Made by a program: the position numbers and the translations under genes
Part shown: piece by piece, positions 35,140 through 48,101 of the stretch
Numbering within the stretch: the stretch's first letter is position 1
How the letters are laid out: each line of letters opens with the position of its first letter
DNA from: Symsagittifera roscoffensis
Taxonomy: Eukaryota; Xenacoelomorpha; Acoela; Convolutidae
Reading direction: 5' to 3'
DNA: 52,000 nt
NCBI RefSeq assembly: GCF_963678635.1
Contig: NW_026970707.1
Location: 1 to 52,000 of the forward strand
Notes under the pieces: generated by a model
The model's input: only the letters and a program-made list of their open reading frames with translations
Databases searched by the model: none
What the model was told of the DNA's origin: nothing

Positions 35140-38100
35140 CGAAACTCCAGATGATGATGAAATCTTTCCTTTTATAGTAGATGCAGATACTGATAGAGGA
35201 CAACACATATTTTGTCAAAATTTACTCGTAAATTTATTTGAACCCGGAATCAGTCCATGTAAAACAGAGTTCCCCGATGTAAAAATCAAAAGACAAATCA
35301 TAGATCACTATCTAAAAGATATATGCAACATAACACAACAATATGGAATCTACTCTATAGAATTCACTTCCCCAAACCATAATAATAGAACATACACTAT
35401 TCAAACAGACGACCTTGATTTAGAATTTTCAAAAGTTTTTTCAGAATATATAAAAAGCATACAATACCATAACTCACAAAGAGCAAACTCCATTTTCACC
35501 AATGAAGTTTTCGCACTAATATATAGTTATATTTCGATATTAGAAAATGAACTCCCATTAACAAATGTCTCACCGACAGAAACATCTAAACATTTAAGAG
35601 TACGACATGAAATCACACTACTCTCTAGTTATTTAAACATCATTAAAGAAAATTTCACGAAAGACGACGTTTCACAACATACCAAACACGATTTACAAAA
35701 AATTTTAGCATGGTTCATAATAGATTATTTTACACACAATATTGATTTAATTGCACAAGCAAGAAAAAATTTTAGACCCCAAAACTCGAACGATGATACA
35801 GCTATCACAGAACAATCAGATTATGTTTGGGACCCCGAATGGTCTCATCCCGTATTTATAAACTTTCCACAATCAATCTCAAGTCAAGCAATAGGTACAA
35901 TATCTTACATAAGAGATTATGTAAGAGTAATACCATTAACAATTGATGCAACACCATTAAACTATAATACATTTTTACCCGATACACAAAATAATAGTTT
36001 AAACTCTACAGTCATACACAATGAAAACCTCAATGGAACTAGGAATCTTACTCAACAAGATATACAGACACCATCACACTTCATAAATGAAGAAATTGTA
36101 CACACAACAACTACACAACAAAGTATTTCACCAATACGCCCAAATTTAACAACACCAAGAAATACAAATCCTTCACAAACACAGGTAACCTTACAATCAA
36201 CCGTTAAACCTTCGGTTGCCCCTAAATATTCACATATGGATTACCAAACATACAAACCCATGACAATACCATCAAAAACACGCAAAACATTCACTAGAAA
36301 CAACTTTGCAGACCATAATTATAATTATACACATCCATCAAAAACAAATTATAAACCACAAAGAAATTTTAATCAATATACAAAACCTCGAAACTGGGAT
36401 AACCCAACGGCCCAATATAATTCCACAAATTTTCAACCAAATCCTCCACAGGATCGCAGTGAAAATTACCCATTTTTTCAACAAAATAAAAATAAAAAAC
36501 AAACATCTTATCAAATGGATTATTTATCCTCAGATGAAGATTTCTTACAACCAGATATATTTGCACCAAATACTCAAGAATATCGTAGACAAGGAATACA
36601 GAAAACACGTACAAACCATAGAAATTTTTCTCCACAATCAATAGATGCACAATATCAACAACCAATTCAACAACCAAATCCAATTAATATACAATCTTTT
36701 CAACCAATTCAACAACAAAATCCAATGACTACACACTCGTATCAACCATCACAAATGCAAAATGAAATACCACTCCCGTATTATCTTCAACAACATGAAA
36801 TAACAAGAAACCAACTTTCAAATTTTTCTCAAATGCCAAATGCAGCTGAATCATTACAAATGACAATGAATCCATACCTTATGGGTGGATCATCAATAAC
36901 ATCAAATAAACCCTTAATGGTTTTCACAGGAACAGACCCTGAATACTCTGTAGAAGATTACTTAAATGCAGTAACAGCAAATTTAATTTTAAATATTGGA
37001 CCTGAACCAATTAACACGCCACTACATCAAAACTGGATACATCGACGCACAGCGTTGATACAAACAACCTTAGATGGCGCAGCCCAAAAATGGTTTTCAG
37101 TACTACCTCAAGAAATAAAATCAAACTGGAAAAGATTTACACAAGAATTTTCAAAAATGTTTGACTCCGAAAGAAACAAACAACAACAAAGAGTTTTATG
37201 TAATGAAATTCGCAGATTACCAAACGAAACCATCAAGCAAATAGCAGTAAGAATCGAAACACTAGTTCGAAAAGCATATTCACTAAATACACATGACTAT
37301 AAAAACACTAAGATGACAGAAATCTTAATGATGACCTTAACACCACAATTAAGGAAAATAGCAATAAAAAAGAGAGCATCACATCCTTCTTCAATTCGAG
37401 AACCCGATTTAGATTTTAGAAAACTAGTAGACAAACTAGAACAAGCAGAAATCACAATGAAATTAGAAGAAACGGAAAATCTGAAATTACAATACGTTAA
37501 CAAAATTGAAACGACTCCCACTAATATTAATAATATACAAGAATCAGAAACAGATCTCGTTGAAAAAATCACTGAAATACTCAATATTTACGAAAAGAAC
37601 CCGAACTTTAAAGGCAAACCATCTTTCAAAAAATGGTGTAATTATTGCCGACGATACGGACATAGTATTTCCGAATGTAGACAAAAACAACAAGATAGTC
37701 AAAATAAACCTCAAAAATACAAAGAACCAAATAAATCATTTTATCAATACATGAAAAAAGATCAAAACCTACCAAACAAAAATGTATACAGCAACAACAG
37801 TTCAGGAAAACCACTCCCAAACAATACAAGCTATACAAGAAATCAATCTCCATATAACTCAAGTTATAGAGGAAGATCACCAGAACGAAGAAACACGTAT
37901 AATTCATCACAAAATCACTACAATAGACCGAATAGTCGAAATAACTACTCCAGATCAAATTCAAATACACAACGATTTGTTTCTAGATCTAATTCTCAAT
38001 CAAGAAATAACTATTATCCAAACAACCAATCACGAAATTCATCATACAATAGGAATAGAAACTACTCCTATAATCGAAACAGAAGTTATTCAAACAACCG

Positions 38101-41100
38101 AAACCAGAATTACCCGAACAACCGATCAAGGAATAACTCATATAATAGATCGAACTATAACAGACCAAACAATAATTACCAAAACAGATCGCGAAATAAT
38201 TCACAAAACCGACACCCAAGTTATAATAATCGCTATCGAAATTATTCCCAATCACCACACCGAAATAATAATCACTACAATAACTCTAATAATCGTCACA
38301 GAAGCAGTACACCTAAACATCAAAGACAAATCAATCAAGTACAAGCTAACCCAGAAACAACATCAGACCCTCCAGGTATTGATGACACAGTAACTGATAC
38401 GTTACAACTCAATCAAATAAACTGTACATCATCAGATTCAGAAAGTGATACTGAAAACACTCTTGATATCAATATGATAAAAGTCGAAAATGACTATGAA
38501 TCTGTCATATATGAACAACCCTTTCCATCACATATATATGAAAATCAATCACAAATTCTTCAAAATCATTACACTACACCCATAAATTCCACACCAACGA
38601 CGCAAGAAACAAATGAGATAAACACTACAAATCAAACCAATAAAAATACCAAAACAAAATGCTTGAATACAAACCACATTTATCAAAATATACAAAAAGA
38701 ACAACCCAAAGAAAAAATTTGGACAATACCATTTCTCTTAGAAAGCCCAAGAAATAAAGAATTTCAACCACCAGACCTTGAAATAGATTTTTTAATTGAT
38801 TCAGGAGCAGAATCAAACATAATAAACATTCCCACATGGAATGAAATAAAAATCTTACACCCAAAGCTAACACCTCTTGAAACCTCCAGCAAACTAGCGA
38901 CAGCACAAGGATCAACATTGATAAACTACGGAAAAATCCAATTATTTCTCCTCCCTACCAGAACAATGGAACAAAGTAAAATTTTAAATAAGCCATTTAA
39001 ACAAATATTCCATATCACCGATATTAAATATAATATCATTGGAATACCATTTATTTCAAAGTATATACCAACAATTAACATACTAAATAGTAAAATATTA
39101 ATCAAAGATAAATATACAAAAACAAAAGAAACATCCTTAACATTTTTTCAAAGATTGAATAAACAACCACCATTCTTTTCAAAATTTTATCCGATATTTA
39201 ACCAACAAAGAAAACACCTGAAACCACTATCAGGAAACATCTATAATTTTTCAATCAAACAAGTTCACCAATATGATAAAGCACAAAACAAACAAAAATT
39301 TTATATGTCAGATTTTGAATTCAAACCGATTCATAAATTTTTCAAAATCACAATCTCTTCAATAAAATATTTGAAAAATTCGAATTCAGATATCATCTCC
39401 TTACATGTCTATAACAACACACCTTACCAAGTAACATTACCATTAGGACTTTTAGGATATTGTGAAACCAACGCAACAATATCACCAATACACGAAAAAG
39501 CCTATCGCGTAAATAATATACTCCAATTACTAGATATTTGCCAATCTACAATTCTTAATGAAGAATTATCTATAAATAATATAATAAGTAACGAAAACAG
39601 AAATACGGATTATTTCACAAAAACTCCATATTTCAAACCTACATTCAACATCAGTAACTACACAGAGGACCAACAGAAATTTTTAACAATGTTTAATTTC
39701 CAACATTCACAAATAACACAAGACGAATTTGAAAAGTTAGCCAAACAGCTAATTCAATATTCATCAGTCTATGCAACATCAAAATTCGATGTTGGCAAAA
39801 TCAGTTCATCACTACATCTCCCATTAAAACCAGACGCAGTTTTCAAAAAACAAAGAGCAAGTAAAGTACCAATTCACTTACATGATAAAGTAAACAGATT
39901 ACTCGATATTTTAGAGCAATACAACATTATATCACCGGTTAATAAAGAAGAACAACCAAAAGGCAACACATTCATCAACCCCGTTATCATTCTAGCTAAA
40001 GGAGAATCGTTAAAAATCGTTCTCGATGCTAGATACCTCAATTCACTCATAGATGAATCAAAATGTAATTGGCCCATTGAACCAATACAAGTTATTTTAA
40101 CAAAAATAAACGGCAAATACTTCACAACCGCCGACATGAATAGTGCATACAATCAAATGCCACTAGATGAACAATCACGACGTTTAACACAATTTGTTAT
40201 CGGAAACCAACAATATGAATTCAACCGCTTATTCTATGGAATATCCATAGGACCAGCAGCATTTTCAGCCTTTATGAGCAAAATTTTTAGACCACTAATA
40301 CTCAAGAAAAACGCAATCACCTATTTAGACGATGTTTTTATGCAATCACAAACAAAAGACGAAATGTTCAAAGTTTTAGAAACATATCACCAAATACTTC
40401 AGAACGAAAATCTGAAGGCCGCCCCCGATAAATCACACTTCTTTTTGACTAGAGTTAAATTCTTAGGACATAATATAGAAAGAAAAACAATCACTCCACT
40501 GAAATCACGCATTGACGCTATTCAAAAACTTCAACCACCAACAAATAAAAAGAAAATCCAAGAGTTCCTTGGAATGTTAAACTTTTTAAGTAAATATGTT
40601 TATAAAATGCAATTATACCTACGACCATTTTATAACATCCTTAGACAACAAAACAACTTTGAATGGAATACAGAACATCAAACACGATTCGAAGAAATAA
40701 AGAAACTTTTAACTGAACAAATTTCAAACACAATTCCAGACCCTGATCAACCATTTTATGCAATGTGCGATGCTTCGAACTTTGGCATCGGCGCAGCATT
40801 ATTACAATCACATAATGGTACAAATAAAATGAACCTCATATCAGCAAATTCTCGATTATTCACTCAAGCAGAGCTACGACTCTCAACTCTAATGAGAGAA
40901 TGTACAGCCATAATATATACACTTACAGAATATGAATTTCTGATACTTGGATCAAAACATCCCACAGTTTTGTTCACAGACCACAAACCAATCATCTTTC
41001 TTTTTACACAGAAATCTAACCCAAACCACCGAGTTTACAGATTTCAACTAATTCTAATGAAATTTCCAAACTTACATATAGTTTGGACTGCAGGAAAAAA

Positions 41101-42568
41101 TCTTGCATTACCAGACACCTTAAGTCGAAATACACCACCTGAATTACTTACACGAAAAACAACAGTTGAAATACCCAAAAATATAAAATTCTACCTTGCA
41201 GAAAACGAAACATCACCTCGATTAGAATGCAAATATGCAGTAAAAACTGATATTGAACAATCACAAATAAATAATTTACAACATTTCCCACTTTATTTAG
41301 ATTGTCAAAATAATCATTATGAAGTTGACCTACTTGGAACATCAACTTTTAAACCAATTCCATATTCTCAATGGATAAAAAATAACACCCAACAAAAACG
41401 AACAAAACAACACCTACCTAAAAAAGACCATTTTCCACTAATTGAAAAAGAAGATTTAACTGATAAAATAAATTTATCAGGACCACAAACAAATGATTCA
41501 AAATACACAATAAATCAAGTTTTTGACCTTCACGACCCACTTGATACAATACCATTATCTAAATTAGAAATCGAAAACATTTTTCTCCCCCCAACAGAAA
41601 CAATTACAATTTCAACACTGAAACAATATCAAAACCTTGACCCAGTAATTCGACAACTAAAATCATGGCACAAATATAAAACTAAACCTATCAAAGCAGA
41701 TTCAACCATTCTAGGAAACAAAACACTCCTCCGATACTTTCGCAAGTTTAACAATACAACAATTAACGAAAATACAGACCTTTTAGAGTACAACCTTAAT
41801 GAATCTACAGTTCCCTGTCTCCCTATAAGTATGATTCTTATAGCTTTTAATATTTCACATACACAAAACATTAAAGGACACTCTGGATCAGAGAAAACAT
41901 ATTCAAATTTTATACAAAATTTTTACTTCCCAAATGCACCAATTTGGATAAAAGTACTATGCAATGATTGTATAGTATGTCAATTAAATAAACCTTACCC
42001 AAATCAAAAACAAATAGCACAAAAACAAGATTTTAAAGGACAAAGTTTATACTTTAATCATCGTATCTCATTTGATACTAAAGGACCAATTTCACCCTCA
42101 TCAGAAGGAAACTCCTACATTATGGTAATTGTTGACGCATTTACACATTATGTAGCACTTAACCCAGTACCACATTGTAACGCTTATTACGCATACACAA
42201 CACTTTATGAACACTGGATAGCAAAATTTGGACTACCAGAAATTTTAGTCACAGACAATGGTACAGAATTCATAAATAATGAAATAATAACACTATGTCA
42301 TTTATACAACATTAAACACAAACCACGTACATCTCATGCACCTTGGACAAACGGCTTAGTCGAAGGTATGAACCGTTCACTACAAGAATATCTTAGATGT
42401 ATCATCAACGGAAATGATACCAAATATACCGAATGGTCAGCAGATGTAAAATTATTTCCATTAGCATATAATTCACAAATCACGACAACTTTAGGAATGT
42501 CACCATACCAAAATGGTTTTCAACCAAAAGCCACGCAAACCAATAATGTTTACAGCAAATTCCCATAA
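35114..42568 (+). pseudogene. gag-pol: Gag-Pol, copy 2, frame-broken in integrase
   Basis: 2484-codon reading identical in layout to copy 1 through capsid, CCHC, N/R/S/Y tract, protease, RT (YLDD), RNase H and the integrase D,D-35-E core. Near 42510 one extra nt (beside a neighbouring substitution) shifts frame, and the ORF ends about 20 codons later at 42568. The GPY/F-like C-terminal module is thus detached. Amino-acid differences from copy 1 include a cluster near residues 244-262 (three replacements among several silent changes) and an N-to-K change in the protease region. RT and RNase H could still be active, but integration by this protein is doubtful. Confidence 0.9.
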
Positions 42569-43337
42569 AAACGCACAAGGTTATTGTCAACCAAATAAAG
42601 ACTCAATTTGTTATAACCTACCATTACATACGCACGATGAAGATCATTTTCATCACCCACAAATCCTTAAATTAGCCTCCGGTACACACACCGAATGGAT
42701 TTTAAATAGAGATAAGAAACACAATGAAATTTACCAAAAAATAACGAAAAAGTTATTACAAAGACAAAACATAAATGAACAAATCAATTCACGTTTTACA
42801 CCAGCTTCCGATTTAAAAATTGGAACATTTGTTTTAATACCTAATTTTAATACTCAAAAAGGAATTTCTAAAAAATTACAACCCCTCCGAAAAGGACCCT
42901 ATCAAATAATTGCAAAACCCACAGATGTCACATATAAAATTATCGACTCAAACAAAAAAGAAATCGTTCAGCATCGAAACAACCTATTACCTTATTACCC
43001 AAAAGAATACGCACTCCGCGAATTAACCCAATTATATTCTTTCACAGGATTAAAAATTATTCAAAACGAACCACATCTGAAAAACACAGAACAAAATGAT
43101 AACCCCACCGAAAATCAAAACACAAAACCAATCGCTACCAAAAACAATACACAAAACCATAAAGAATCTCCAAAACAAAGAAAAAATAGAAAAATGACAG
43201 AACAAATAATACCCCAAGAAGAAATAGACAAATCAGAACATAGAAAGACAACAAGACTCCGAAATCAACCACGTAAAAACTACAAAATGTTCATCCCCCA
43301 ATCTAAAATATTAAAGAAAGTAGAATTTAAAAAGTAA
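42513..43337 (+). pseudogene. Detached integrase C-terminus and Pol tail, copy 2
   Basis: 274 codons in the other frame, overlapping the end of the broken Gag-Pol. Matches the end of the copy 1 polyprotein, including the LRKGPYQII GPY/F-type motif and the basic tail. It has an ATG by chance of the shift; I doubt it is made as a separate protein. Confidence 0.85.
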
Positions 43338-43937
43338 TTTTAAAATTTTATACTTCACAATCTTGAAACCTCCGTAACAGTTTTCATTTCCATTTTTCAA
43401 AATAACATGCTCACAAGTACGCAATAATTCTAGTTCAAAATAGACCAATAGGATTCATCCAATCCGCCACTTTCTCTAACTCAAACTAAGATCAATTAGA
43501 CGAATAATCTAGAACTCCAGGCACATCTCTAACTATAACTTTACAACCTCCAGGTCAAAAATAAGCAAACCACTCCAACTTGACAGCTAAAATAAATATC
43601 ACCATAATACCGTACCCCTCCCTTATCTAATAACCCAAAGATCAACAATATTTCCCCAACTCAGACCACGAATACCCCCAAAACAAATTTGATAACTTAG
43701 CCTAAAGTCACAAAATGAAGATTTTAATTAGCCTAAAGTATAAAAATCTCACCATACCCCGGATCATTTGACAAACAAAAATAAAGAAAAAGACGACCTC
43801 CCAGTCACCATGAAAATTGCCCCCAACAATTTTTTACGAAACTCAACCCACTTGTCAAAAAACTAATAAATAATTCGACCACACTAGAAAATCGCCTCAA
43901 ACAGCAAAAAATATTCGACAAAGAGATCATTTCTTAA
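43338..43937 (+). other. Non-coding spacer after pol, copy 2
   Basis: As in copy 1, with a T-to-G change near 43380. Confidence 0.5.
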
Positions 43938-44168
43938 ATGCTTTTCTCTCAAACAGTCGCTCAAATATTTATCAATTTTAAACATTTTTTTTCAATACTT
44001 CAAGTCTTTATAATCTTTCTTTTTGATATCATCGAATCTTTTCTAATAATCATAATAATTTTTTGTAACATTTTTTTAATTTTCTACACAATAATTGAAC
44101 TATTCCTCCAACTTTCCAAAACCCTTGAATATATCCACAGGTACGATTTTAACAACTTGTCTAAATGA
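43938..44168 (+). CDS. Small hydrophobic protein, 76 aa, copy 2
   Basis: Same translation as 11460-11690; ATGA overlap with the next ORF. Confidence 0.6.
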   Translation: MLFSQTVAQIFINFKHFFSILQVFIIFLFDIIESFLIIIIIFCNIFLIFYTIIELFLQLSKTLEYIHRYDFNNLSK

Positions 44169-44353
44169 TACGAACAATTTTCAGTAGAACTGATATTTTT
44201 TTATTGTTTGTAATTTTCATAACATTTCTATCATCCCTCATTTTGACAATATGTAAATGTATAAAGAAAGCAATCATTACATTTGCCCTAGCAACAATTT
44301 TTCTAATTCTTTTTTTAGAAGAATATTATAATAAACATAAACCCTCTCACTAA
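44165..44353 (+). CDS. Small hydrophobic protein, 62 aa, copy 2
   Basis: Same translation as 11687-11875; two predicted helices. Confidence 0.6.
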   Translation: MIRTIFSRTDIFLLFVIFITFLSSLILTICKCIKKAIITFALATIFLILFLEEYYNKHKPSH

Positions 44354-44358
44354 AGTAA

Positions 44359-45495
44359 CAATTTAAAAATCCATCAAAAATTGCTACCCAACAGTCACAG
44401 AATCAGTCTTCACCGACATCATCCCAAGATAATCCAACACCACCTTCAACTACTCAAAACCCTCAAACATCTACACGAATTTCTTTTCAAGACAATCCAT
44501 ACACCTTTGAAGAAAGGCACGCTCGTTTATCTGAACCACTAGAACCAGTTCAACGACAAGCATCCCTAAGTGAACCAACATATAATCTTTACCCAACACT
44601 ACCACAAGAACTAAGTAGAATACGAAACCTTAGTCAAAACCAAAACACAGCAGAAATAAATAGACAAATTATACATCCTCGACGAAATAGAAATTTTCAA
44701 ACTCCCCGAGTTCATTTTGATATACCTCAATCCCCAACACAAACCACTCCAGAAAACACCACTGGTATCACACCAGAAACTCCTACACTTTTTTCACAAC
44801 GAAGCACTTCAAGTCTACCTTCAGACTACTTAGGTTCAACACCAACATCTGAACAGATACGTGAAAATCCCTTTAACCCCCCAAACCTAACATCACGACT
44901 GCCATATTGGACTACAAATTCATTCACACAAGGTGAACCAAATTTAGTCAATGACCCCATAGATATTTCTACGGATACAACAACATCCTCATCACTACCA
45001 GAAACATTATCACTACCATCAACACCATCAATAAGTCAATTTTCACCACTACCCTTTAACTTAAATTTTCCAAATAATCTCGACGCCAGATATCGAGAAC
45101 AATCATCAATAAATATTCCTTTAAGATTAGATTGGAATACATTCACAGCACCTCCACCACTATTTGGACAACATCAAGAAAGTAACCGCCTTCATAACTG
45201 GGCACTTAATAGATTACAATATCGCCAAGATATTCACAACGATATCCGTGATCACAATATTCAAATACTCCAACAAAACAGTTTACAATTAAAATTTGAA
45301 ATCACAGTTAAGTTAAATAATATTACCCAACATCCCTACCCATTAAATCCACCTAACATAACAGCTCAATCACTACCACCACCGTTTATAACTACTGAAG
45401 TAATATACAAATACGACAGATACACTAAAAACACAATTGGTTACATTACATTTTATAATCCATACTCAGGATTATCATACACATGTATATTCTAA
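44359..45495 (+). CDS. ATG-less ORF, copy 2
   Basis: Open between the stop at 44356-44358 and the TAA at 45493-45495, again with no in-frame ATG. The AAC-to-AAT change near 44496 is silent. Candidate ATT start at 44380. Overlaps env by 13 nt. Confidence 0.75.
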   Translation, partial: QFKNPSKIATQQSQNQSSPTSSQDNPTPPSTTQNPQTSTRISFQDNPYTFEERHARLSEPLEPVQRQASLSEPTYNLYPTLPQELSRIRNLSQNQNTAEINRQIIHPRRNRNFQTPRVHFDIPQSPTQTTPENTTGITPETPTLFSQRSTSSLPSDYLGSTPTSEQIRENPFNPPNLTSRLPYWTTNSFTQGEPNLVNDPIDISTDTTTSSSLPETLSLPSTPSISQFSPLPFNLNFPNNLDARYREQSSINIPLRLDWNTFTAPPPLFGQHQESNRLHNWALNRLQYRQDIHNDIRDHNIQILQQNSLQLKFEITVKLNNITQHPYPLNPPNITAQSLPPPFITTEVIYKYDRYTKNTIGYITFYNPYSGLSYTCIF

Positions 45496-48101
45496 AATTA
45501 TTAATTTTTCTCCAAACCCTTTTTCTAATAACCTCAAATCAAAATATAAACCCTTCCCCTCGTACAGGACCACAAGATTTATTAGTAACACATTACGATT
45601 GCGAAGAAAATGAACAAAAAACACTACATAAATATGCAATCAATCAGGTATCACAATGTGAAACAGAACCACAAGCTATAGAAACCACAGATATAATAGC
45701 AACACTCTATTCAAAAGCCCGAGCAACAACAGTTACAGGTTATAAATTCACAGCAACATTTTCCGAAAAGAAAGTACATTGTTCACAAGTCTCGAACGGA
45801 AACAAAAACCGACTTGACCATGAATCATTCTACCAAAGTAATATAGAACGTCTTTTACATCTCAATCCCGACGATTGTAAAAATGAATTACTTAGACTAA
45901 ACATCACAAAAAATAAAAACTCCCAAAGAAAATTAGTTAATTTTCAAGTTTTTTCAGACTCTGTACATCAATCACAACTTGAAAGACACCAAGGACATAT
46001 AAGACTAGACGAAAAATACCCGTATAACGGCGCACACGGACGATTAACCTATGACCTACATGATAAACACTGGATACCACACATTGGTATAAATAACCCA
46101 TCAAACTGCAAAGCAGACACAAAAAATAAAGGATACCAAGAAATAATGTTTTTCGATTGGAAAATACAACTCGAAAAAATACAACTCACACGAGATTTAT
46201 CTGATAATACAATGATCTATCAAGGAATCCGACTACCTTGTAAAAATGATCAAGGATATTGCGACCCTACAACGAGAACACAAGCAACAATTGTTTGGTT
46301 CCCCGAAGACACATGTACAACATTTCAAGTAGCAAAAATACACGCTCGTATGATAAAATTTCACGAAAAATATTTCATACAATCAATTCCATATGAACAA
46401 GTCCATCCATCACGCAAACTAAGTTCCGATTTTCGAAACATAGACAATATAGAAAATAAATTGACACGTTTTCAAATATATCAAGAAACAGAACTTGCAT
46501 GTAAATACAGGAATCCACTTCACAGAACACAATACTCTGAAATATTAGTTGAATATGAAAAAGGATTCGACATGACCACTGGTAAAGTAAAAATCGACCC
46601 ATACGCCACAGGTCATCCTCTAAACGAAGGAACATCCTATATACCAGTTAATTTTGAAAAAAGCAACGGACAACCTGGTGGACATCTAAAACCTTATGAC
46701 ACCAGAAGCACACGCTTACAAGAATTATCACTAATGAATACTACATATTTTGGTAATATCCACTATGATATTCATTTGGATATGAAACTAGACTATACAA
46801 TTAGCCGCATTTTTCAAGAAATGTCACTCTCTGAATTAGAAACACTACATCAACTATGCGAATTAGAACGAACACAAATACTACAATCACTTGCACTAGC
46901 AGTATTAAAAATACCCTACGCAGGATACTTATTATCAGGAAATAGATCAAATTTTTTAGACTACGAAGGAAACATCTTATGGTTTTATACTTGTACTAAA
47001 AAAGTATCACCACTATACGTTTTTGAAGATAAACGATGTTATAAAAGAATTCCTATCTTTTATAAGAATAAAGTACATTTCGTGGATACACTTTCACGAA
47101 GAACATATTTCTGGGATACCGCAGTCCCATGTGGATCAGAAAATAGCCACAATGTAGTACAACTAAACCCTGATGAAAACAAATATTATCTTCTCACTCC
47201 ATATCCCACATTAATGCAATCACTCAAAAAAATTTCACCAGAAAGCATTCGCGCTATTGCTCGAAACCCAAATGTAGACTTACAATCAATAGGAATCTAT
47301 TCAAAATCAGATATTCAACATCACATTAGAACACAACAATTCCAAGAATTATTAACACAAATGGACACTATACAAAGACAATCAATAGACCAAAACTTAC
47401 GCAAACTTGCAGAAACCGCAGGATTTGCCGATATCTACACGCAAGACTATAGCGGATATTTTAAAGACATAAAAGATTATATATATCTAAACGGCGAAAA
47501 ATACCGTCCCCAAGATATATCACCAATTAACATTTTTAGCTTTGTTACACTCAAAAATGAGATCCTAGATTTTCTAGGATGGCCCTACTACATCTTAGAA
47601 AAATTGACTATTTTATACGCAATGTTTAACTTTATTGGATTTCTTTTCTCACTCTTAAAAGGAATCTACAATACATGTGCTATACACACACAAGTAAACA
47701 GACAAGCAAGCGTAGCACGCATACTCTTTGCAGGATTTTTTGGAATTTTTTCCACATCTATAAACAAAATTCTTTTAGACGCACAAATAAAAGAATATAA
47801 CACAAAAATAACAACACGACAAAATACATACGACGAAGAACATAACAATGTCGACACACAGCCAACGGCACCACAATTACCACCCCTACCAAATAACCAT
47901 CCACTATCCCTAGCCCCGCGAAATTTTAGAAATTTAGCAATCACACATAATCCAAATTTTCGACTCACCACATCACAAAGTCCCGTCCAACATATAATGA
48001 CACATCCATCACAAGATGATAATACTTATGAACAAATTATTGAACAGCCCCATACCACCGCTTTTCAATCTCAAAATAATAATTTTTTTAGCCCACGATG
48101 A
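45483..48101 (+). CDS. env: Env-like glycoprotein, copy 2 (open)
   Basis: 872 codons with the same signal peptide, Cys-rich ectodomain and membrane segment as copy 1, but it lacks the extra G and runs on to a TGA that overlaps the following ATG (ATGA, 48098-48101). This overlap is probably the ancestral arrangement because it mirrors the ATGA between the two small hydrophobic ORFs. Two replacements relative to copy 1 lie near residues 585-597 (F to I, I to V). Surface glycoprotein and membrane-fusion role is inferred from layout only. Confidence 0.85.
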   Translation: MYILKLLIFLQTLFLITSNQNINPSPRTGPQDLLVTHYDCEENEQKTLHKYAINQVSQCETEPQAIETTDIIATLYSKARATTVTGYKFTATFSEKKVHCSQVSNGNKNRLDHESFYQSNIERLLHLNPDDCKNELLRLNITKNKNSQRKLVNFQVFSDSVHQSQLERHQGHIRLDEKYPYNGAHGRLTYDLHDKHWIPHIGINNPSNCKADTKNKGYQEIMFFDWKIQLEKIQLTRDLSDNTMIYQGIRLPCKNDQGYCDPTTRTQATIVWFPEDTCTTFQVAKIHARMIKFHEKYFIQSIPYEQVHPSRKLSSDFRNIDNIENKLTRFQIYQETELACKYRNPLHRTQYSEILVEYEKGFDMTTGKVKIDPYATGHPLNEGTSYIPVNFEKSNGQPGGHLKPYDTRSTRLQELSLMNTTYFGNIHYDIHLDMKLDYTISRIFQEMSLSELETLHQLCELERTQILQSLALAVLKIPYAGYLLSGNRSNFLDYEGNILWFYTCTKKVSPLYVFEDKRCYKRIPIFYKNKVHFVDTLSRRTYFWDTAVPCGSENSHNVVQLNPDENKYYLLTPYPTLMQSLKKISPESIRAIARNPNVDLQSIGIYSKSDIQHHIRTQQFQELLTQMDTIQRQSIDQNLRKLAETAGFADIYTQDYSGYFKDIKDYIYLNGEKYRPQDISPINIFSFVTLKNEILDFLGWPYYILEKLTILYAMFNFIGFLFSLLKGIYNTCAIHTQVNRQASVARILFAGFFGIFSTSINKILLDAQIKEYNTKITTRQNTYDEEHNNVDTQPTAPQLPPLPNNHPLSLAPRNFRNLAITHNPNFRLTTSQSPVQHIMTHPSQDDNTYEQIIEQPHTTAFQSQNNNFFSPR